From Parasponia andersonii (lineage: Eukaryota; Streptophyta; Magnoliopsida; Rosales; Cannabaceae): a stretch of DNA of 64,000 bases. The translations under genes were made by a program, and so were the position numbers. Below, piece by piece: positions 58,241-64,000 of the stretch. The stretch lies in assembly GCA_002914805.1 (NCBI GenBank), contig JXTB01000397.1, positions 40,603 to 104,602 on the forward strand, in the 5' to 3' direction. The first letter of the stretch is position 1, and each line of letters starts with the position of its first letter. The notes under the pieces were generated by a model. The model made no database searches. It saw only the letters and a program-made list of their open reading frames with translations, and was not told the origin of the DNA.

Positions 58241-59175
58241 TTGTATTGTATTGGATTGTACTATATTAAATTATTCTATTATGATACTGTATTTGGTTTT
58301 GTATTGTATTAAGATATTGCATTAAAATTAATTTTTGAAAGATGTCACTTATAAAGTATCATTTTTCAAAAGTTAGTTTTCGAAAATATCACTTTCTAAT
58401 TTCAATTTTTGAGAAATATAACTTTAAATGTATTTATAAAAATACCATTTTTAAAAATGATAAAGTGATGTGAGAAAAAGAAAAAGGAGAGAAAATGATG
58501 AGATAGAAAATAAAGATAGTGAAAATGATAAGAGAAAAATTAAAGACAAAGAAAGAAATAAGAGTCAATATTATAATAAAGTATAATATAAACCATTTTC
58601 TACATTAGATAATACTCTCTGTATTGTACTAAATTTTGATGTCGTATTAAATAGTATAATACAAAAGCAGAACCAACAGTATTAGACTATCAAACTTGAA
58701 ACGACTTAGAAAATAAAACAGGTTATGATGGATTTATAAGCATGGACTAACACAAAGTTCCTAGAATGTATACAAATCAATACTTATTCATTAAAGATGT
58801 TTTGTTAACAAATAGCAAACCAAGCTGGCCATCAAATTGATTTTTGCTTCTTTGAAATCATGTGAGTCATTTTAACAAACACATAGGAATTTTGTACAAA
58901 TAATCATATATACTCAAATCTCCATCAAAACATATCAAAAAGACACAAATTAAAGTACAAAATCACCATGAATTCAAATAACCCAAATAAATCTTAATTC
59001 AAAGCAAGTAGTTTGATTTGGGATGTTAATCAAACCTTTTGTGAAAATCCAAAAATATAATTATCCTCAAAAGTAGAAACACTTTGTTTCACTGATCTAA
59101 CTATAAATCAATCTCAACACAAATTATAATCAAAAGTATACCCACTAGGTTCCTACCCACGTAAAAATGCCTAAA
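58241..59175. other. AT-rich DNA, possibly a MITE interior then unassigned
   Basis: No ORF. The first 450 bp may belong to a MITE beginning at the duplication above. Confidence 0.35.
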
Positions 59176-59431
59176 ACCATGTTTACTAATCCATAATAGA
59201 TTGGAAAAGGAATAAGAATTAGGAAAATGAACCTTTTTTTTTTCCTTCCATTCATGTATTTACTTATCTATTTGAATATACTATTTTAGAGAATATTTCA
59301 CATACCTAGTTATATTTTGGAAGGATGATTCAATTAAGGATTCCTTCTCAATTCTATTTTAACCTGCCATTCTTTTTATATTTCCCATTCTCTTTTTCTT
59401 TTCTTTTCATTATAGATTAGTCAACATGCTC
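59176..59431. mobile_element. MITE of the same family as 26255-26567
   Basis: Left end ACCATGTTTACTAATCCATA and right end ATAGATTAGTCAACATGCTC are inverted copies. The same termini bound the element at 26255-26567. No coding. Confidence 0.6.
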
Positions 59432-60067
59432 AAAAAAATCAATTAAGACTACTATACAAGAAAGCAATAGCTTCAGTAACAATTTCTTAAAGGCAAATAT
59501 AAAAATAACCCTAAAATTAATAACTAACCTCCAAGAATAATTCAAAATATCAAGATTAGTAATTCATGCAAAGGAGAAGAGAAAGAAGACAATTGATTCC
59601 TAACTACCCAATAAATTATGCACAACATATTCACTTGTTAAGCATATCTTAAAAAAAATAAATGTATAGATTATAGTAACATAGAAAATTGGTGATAGAT
59701 TTCACCGACCTCATAGAGCAGGGTAGAAAAGTATTCCAACGTGTTTTTGAAAATCGAAGCCAAAGAAGATGTAGAATAGACATGAGAAGTTTGGAACCAG
59801 AAGTCACCATCTTCGGAGCTCAAATCAAATGGTAAGTGTCATTGGTTTAAGGACGAGGGATGAACATAAGTGGTGACCAAAGTACGATGAGCAGTGAGGG
59901 GCGATGAATACCAAGGGTAAAGATGAGAGGATAGCACAAGAATAAGAAAGAGAGAGGAGCAAGCGAGAGAAAGAGATCAACGAGAGAGATGAGGCATAGA
60001 TGGCTCAAGAGAGAAAATATAAGAGCTAAGTATTACGCCCTGCTCATTTGGCTCTCCAAAATCTAAA
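59432..60067. other. Unassigned sequence left of gypsy-4
   Basis: The 59700-60040 part is purine-rich on the plus strand (GAGAGAAAGAGATCAACGAG type), which on the minus strand looks like a CT-rich leader. No ORF supported. Confidence 0.35.
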
Positions 60068-60699
60068 TGTTGCTGCTTATGGCTCTAAGATCCTATGTGT
60101 ATATATATATATACTTCTTACCTAAAAGGATAGAGGAAGGCCCTAAAACGTGGTAAACACTTCTCAAATGATCAAAAGAGGTCTTGGCGATGCTAGAAGA
60201 CTCTAAATAGTACTACTAATTCTTAAAAGGCTCTAGACGAGGCCAGATGATGCTAGATGGGTTGAGACGGTCCTAAAAGCTCCTAGCATAACTTGAAAGA
60301 GCCAAGATGGTGGGTCAATCTCCTAAAAAGATCTAGGTCATACTTGTTCTAGATTTCTCCATGTAAATATCTTTGTAGATATTACTACTTTATTTGGGAA
60401 TATTCTAGAACCTTTGTAAGATCATGTCACTTGGCACAATCATAACCCTTGGTTAGTGTAGGTTTTGCCTATATAAAGGATTCCTTGGGTACATTTGTAT
60501 ATAAGCACTATTTGTGAGAATTGTAATCATTCTAAGAGTAATACAAAGCTTTCATTCACTCAAACTCTCTTATCCTTTGCCGCTTTATCTCAAAGTTTAC
60601 TCTAAGTCCTTTTCTTGAGTATTGGTAGGCTAACTTAATTCGACAAACTGTACTAAGTACCGCATAATTGTCTAGTTTAAGGCTAGGGTCATGAGAGCA
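60068..60699 (+). repeat. gypsy-4 5' LTR (left boundary estimated)
   Basis: The right end ATGAGAGCA abuts the PBS. A TATA box (CCTATATAAAGG, 60468-60479) and downstream AATAC...CTTTCATTC-like leader fit an LTR promoter. The left end is placed at TGTTGCTGC only because it starts with TG; there is no second LTR for confirmation. Confidence 0.55.
60468..60479 (+). promoter_or_regulatory. TATA box of gypsy-4 LTR
   Basis: CCTATATAAAGG, about 230 bp before the LTR end, in the standard position for an LTR core promoter. Confidence 0.6.
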
Positions 60700-60711
60700 T
60701 GGTATTAGAGC
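60700..60711 (+). other. gypsy-4 primer binding site
   Basis: TGGTATTAGAGC matches the tRNA-iMet complement with one C-to-T change and directly follows the LTR. Confidence 0.82.
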
Positions 60712-60750
60712 TTTGGTTGCTCATTATATCTTAGTAGTTCCATTGTCTAT

Positions 60751-61925
60751 ATGAAGACCATGGCTGTAACTCGTGACCTCGTTGAACTTGGTACTTCTGA
60801 ATGTGGGTGCGATAAAAGGAAGAAAGGTGCTACCCGCAGCAAGTCGAGGGACATGGTGACTAGATTAGAGACTAGAATATCTTAACAAGAGTCCAACTTA
60901 GGCACATTAGGTGAGCGAGTAGATGATCTAGATGGTTGTTGCAACGGTTTGGAGACTGAGGATGCAAAAATCCACAACAGCATCAAAGATGTGCTTGGTG
61001 AGCTAGAGGCCGACTTAAGAGTCTCTTCATTTGGAGATTGCCAAGATACGAGATCTCTTCCAAAGAGAACTCACTAATATTTTACTTAGAGTAGATGAGA
61101 TGGGTGGTGATCTTACTTTATGCAAGCGAGTGATGGCCATAGGAGTGACCACCATAACAACTATTGAGGCAAGAAAGGTCGAGGTGCCTAAACTAAAGAC
61201 CTTCAATGGTATTCAAAATGCTCGAAAAGTTGAAAACTTCCTATGGGGACTTGAGCATTACTTCGAAGCCGCTGGTGTGATAGATGATACTGGTAAAATT
61301 TGTAATGCAGTCTTATATCTAACTGATACTGCCATGCTAGGATGAAGGTAGAGACATAGGGAGATGCAACGAGGGGTATGCACCATAGCCACTTTTGATG
61401 ACTTCAAGAGAGAGTTTAAGAGATAATTCTTCCCTGAGAATACTGAAGATGAGGCGAGAGACCGTCTTCGTCGCCTCAAACAATCTGGCAGCATTAGATA
61501 CTACATGAAAGAGTTTACCACATTTTTGCTCGAAGTCCTTGACACTTCAGATAAAGATACCCTATTCTTGTTCATGGATGGTCTTTAGAATTGGACCAAG
61601 TCAGAGCTCAAGCATCGTGGTGTCCAGGACTTGGTTGATGCAATTGCGATAGCCGAGAGCCTTGTTATTTACTCTACCAACAAGGACCCTTCTAAGGCCA
61701 AGGATAAGAAGAGTGGTGAAGTAAAGAGTAGGGGAAAGAAAACAAAAGGAGGAAAATAGAACAAAGATAGTTCCTTCTACAAGCACAAGAACAAAAGTAA
61801 GGAGAAAGAAGATCGTGACTTCTCTAAGCTAAAAGTCAAGTGTTTCTTTTGTGATGTATCACATTGGGCACGCGAGTGTCCTCAGAAGAAAGCTCTCAAT
61901 GCCTTAATTGCCTCCGAGTCAAGCT
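60751..61925 (+). pseudogene. gypsy-4 gag (decayed)
   Basis: Starts MKTMAVTRDLVELGTSE at 60751. The main gag block reads VEVPKLKTFNGIQNARKVEN, FLWGLEHYFEAAGVIDDT, then FKREFKR and SIRYYMKEFTTFLLEV. A zinc knuckle CFFCDVSHWARECP is at 61841-61879, with one residue fewer than the usual CX2CX4HX4C. There is a frameshift near 61020 and stops near 60882, 61343, 61588 and 61758. The product would be the capsid of a gypsy element. Confidence 0.82.
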
Positions 61926-62395
61926 AAGAAGGAAGTAATAGGGAAGATGGTGGTGCATGTATTGGTTCCTTACAAGTCCTTAATGCCTTGCAATCGGCCC
62001 CAAAGTCACACGGTAAGGGCCTACTCTTTGTGGATATAACAATCAATGGCAAGGCCACCAAAACCTTGGTTGATACAGGCATATCCCATAACTTCATCTT
62101 TATTGAGGAAGCTAGGCGATTGGGCTTGTCGGTATCCAATGGAGGAGGCTCCCTCAAGATAGTAAACTCAGTAGCATGCCCCATCTATGAGATTGATCAT
62201 GATGTTAAGGCTAGCCTTAGTGCATGGGCTGGCCAACTTAATCTATCAGTGGTGCTAATAGACAACTTTGCGGTGGTACTTGGTCTAGAGTTCCTTGATA
62301 CAGTACAGAGAATCCCTATTCCTTTTGCCAACTCCAAGTGCATTATGGATGGTGAAAAAGCTTGTGTGGTACCAACAGAACAGTTCACGAAATAG
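61926..62395 (+). pseudogene. gypsy-4 aspartic protease
   Basis: The open stretch 61988-62395 contains LFVDITINGKATKTLVDTGI, then SHNFI, with the DTG active site, and VVLGLEFLDTVQRIPIPF. It reads through without stops for 135 codons, but the surrounding polyprotein is broken. Confidence 0.82.
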
Positions 62396-63066
62396 GAAAT
62401 AAAGTACTCTCTACTCTTCAATTCAAGACCATTTGGTCTTATCAATGCACCTGCTATCTTTTGCACCTTTATGAATAAACTATTCCATCCCTATCTCGAT
62501 TGATTCGTGGTAATTTATCTTGATGATATAGTCATCAATAGCAAGACCATAGAAGAACACCTAGAATATTTGAGAAAGGTGTTCGAGGTCTTGAGGGAGA
62601 TAAAGATGTTCGAGGTCTTGAGGGAGATCAACTGTTCATCAAGAAAGAGAAATGCTCCTTCGCCTAAGAGGAAGTGATGTTCCTAGGGCATAAGATAAAT
62701 GATGGGAAACTTACAATGGATGAAGCCAAGGTGCAAGCCATCCAAGAGTGAGAACCTCCTACTATGGCTCCAGAGTTAAGATCATCCCTCAGACTTGTGA
62801 ACTACTATAGACAGTTCATAAAGTCCTACTCAGCAAGAGCAATGCCACTTACTAACCTACTCAATAAGCACAAGTCTTAGGAGTGGATACTTGAGTGTCA
62901 AATCTCATTCGAATACTTGAAGAAAACAGTAAGCAAAGAGCTGATTCTTAGCTTGTTTGACCACTCTAAGGCATATAAGCTTCACACAGATGCCTCTGAC
63001 TTTGCTATTGGCAGAGTACTAATGCAAGAAAGGCATCCCATTGCTTATGAAGCCGTAAGCTCTGTT
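62396..63066 (+). pseudogene. gypsy-4 RT and RNase H, internally deleted
   Basis: Directly after the protease the reading enters the middle of RT (RPFGLINAPAIFCTFMNKLF, then VVIYLDDIVI with the catalytic LDD). The N-terminal RT half is therefore missing. A 20-odd bp stretch GTTCGAGGTCTTGAGGGAGA is duplicated near 62580-62630. RNase H begins at SLFDHSKAYKLHTDASDFAI and VLMQERHPIAYEA, and the element ends there. Confidence 0.8.
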
Positions 63067-63071
63067 AGCTA

Positions 63072-64000
63072 TTGTTAGTCCAAGATTGACAACCCAAGAG
63101 GGGGGTGAATTGGGTTTTAAAACATTTTAACAAACTTTTCAATTATTCAAAATCATATACCACTATTTTAAAACTTTTTAGCTAAATCAACAATAATGCC
63201 AAATATAAAGCAATAATAGCAAGTATATTAAGCACACTAAATATTAAACACTCAATTAAATAGCTTGCAATAAAGTAATGAGTTTAGGGATAGAGAAAGT
63301 GCAAACTCGGTTTTTACGAGGTTCGACAAACATGATGGTTTGCCTATGGCCCTGGTCCTCGGCAATTTTCTTTGAGCTTTCCACTATCAGATCAAGATTA
63401 TAGGCTTGACCGACCTTTTTACAAATGGAGTGAATTCTTCTTAGATACACCCTAGCCTTTACAATAGTTTTGACTCCGGCTCTATCACGCCTAACCTCAG
63501 ATTGTTTAGACAATTATGCCAATCTCACCAACTTACGAGTCGTTTATAACTCCGGTGGTAACCTCACCTAAATCGGGTTGTTTATGAATCTGGTGCCAAT
63601 CTCACCTCACACTCAATGGTTTTTCAATAAACAAGAGTGAACACTCGCTCACAAGTTCTCCTCACAAAGTAATTAATACAATTTTGGCTTAAGAGATTTA
63701 AGAACAATGGACTATAGATGCTCTAAGATTAGTTCAATATGATTTGAAGGTTAAAATTGAGTAAAAGAGAGCTTTTGCACTTAGAAACTAACTGGGTATT
63801 AATGTAAGTTCATATTCTATCATTTTAAGTCATCAAACTTGGCTCTATTTAAAGGCATCTTCAAAAACTAGCCGTTTTCGATTATTGGTATATTGTTGCC
63901 AGAATTTTGGTCGACCAAAAATATTTTCGATTGACTAAAAAACTAGCCGTTAGAGTCTAGAATGCCAATTCAGCTCCAACGGCCATTTTTTACCTTCATT
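63072..64000. repeat. Start of a dispersed repeat (CCCAAGAGGGGGGTGAATTGGG type)
   Basis: Abuts the truncated gypsy-4. CCAAGAGGGGGGTGAATTGG at about 63097 and a TTTACGAGGTTCGACAA block near 63315 are wording I know from high-copy plant repeats, probably LTR or other retroelement sequence. The 85-codon minus-strand frame at 63256-63513 lies within it. The right end is outside the window. Confidence 0.45.

Noticed and set aside
63256-63513. 85-codon minus-strand ORF
   Set aside because: Within a dispersed repeat; Lys/Arg-rich without any domain I know.
1-64000. tRNA, rRNA or organellar insertions
   Set aside because: No cloverleaf with proper box spacing and stems, and no rRNA or plastid gene wording was seen on either strand by reading; a covariance-model scan was not possible.

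Overview
This window is nuclear DNA from a flowering plant, almost certainly a eudicot. It is AT-rich and dominated by nested, decayed transposable elements: LTR retrotransposons with tRNA-iMet primer sites, PIF/Harbinger DNA elements and MITEs. Only one intact-looking host gene is visible, a secreted lipid-transfer-like protein on the minus strand at 23258-23617. Two tandem BURP-domain gene remnants (from 29147 and from about 30885) are the other host-derived coding traces. The species cannot be named from the sequence alone.

Layout. 1-7157: a Tekay/Del-like Ty3/gypsy chromovirus on the plus strand, with its left LTR cut by the window edge. It is inserted into the 3' LTR of a minus-strand Ty1/copia element (7158-17324). 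That copia element in turn sits inside an older plus-strand gypsy chromovirus, whose RNase H (17325-17733) and integrase/chromodomain (20434-21800) flank a 2.7 kb LTR-gag-LTR deletion derivative (17734-20428) with target duplication TGGTG. 22295-26740: a small unassigned ORF, the lipid-transfer-like gene, MITEs and SINE-like pieces. 26741-29059: a minus-strand solo LTR with target duplication AGAAT. 29147-38470: two BURP remnants, the second split by a PIF/Harbinger element (about 30979-38358) that carries both a DDE transposase and a Myb/SANT-like ORF and itself contains a solo LTR (31605-34124). 39060-42965: a field of degenerate GTTACTAGTTAC-type repeats and a 207-base assembly gap. 43534-44372: a 420-bp block present twice around a single N, probably an assembly duplication. 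46756-52080: a minus-strand CRM/Galadriel-like gypsy element whose reverse-transcriptase region holds two segments of corrupted-looking sequence. 52100-60060: mostly AT-rich noncoding DNA with MITEs, a LINE/RNase H remnant and short tandem duplications. 60068-63070: a further gypsy element (LTR, PBS, gag, protease, internally deleted RT). 63072-64000: the start of another dispersed repeat.

No functional pathway or operon is present; the coding sequences are retroelement polyproteins at different stages of decay, and insertion order can be read from the nesting. The most interesting biological signal is a conserved candidate splice donor in the LTRs of the Tekay-like family, paired with a conserved CTRAY branch site and AG acceptor just before gag. 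This suggests that gag is expressed from a spliced leader. Several oddities (single Ns, the duplicated block, the T-poor runs) are best explained as assembly or consensus errors and should be resolved before biological interpretation.
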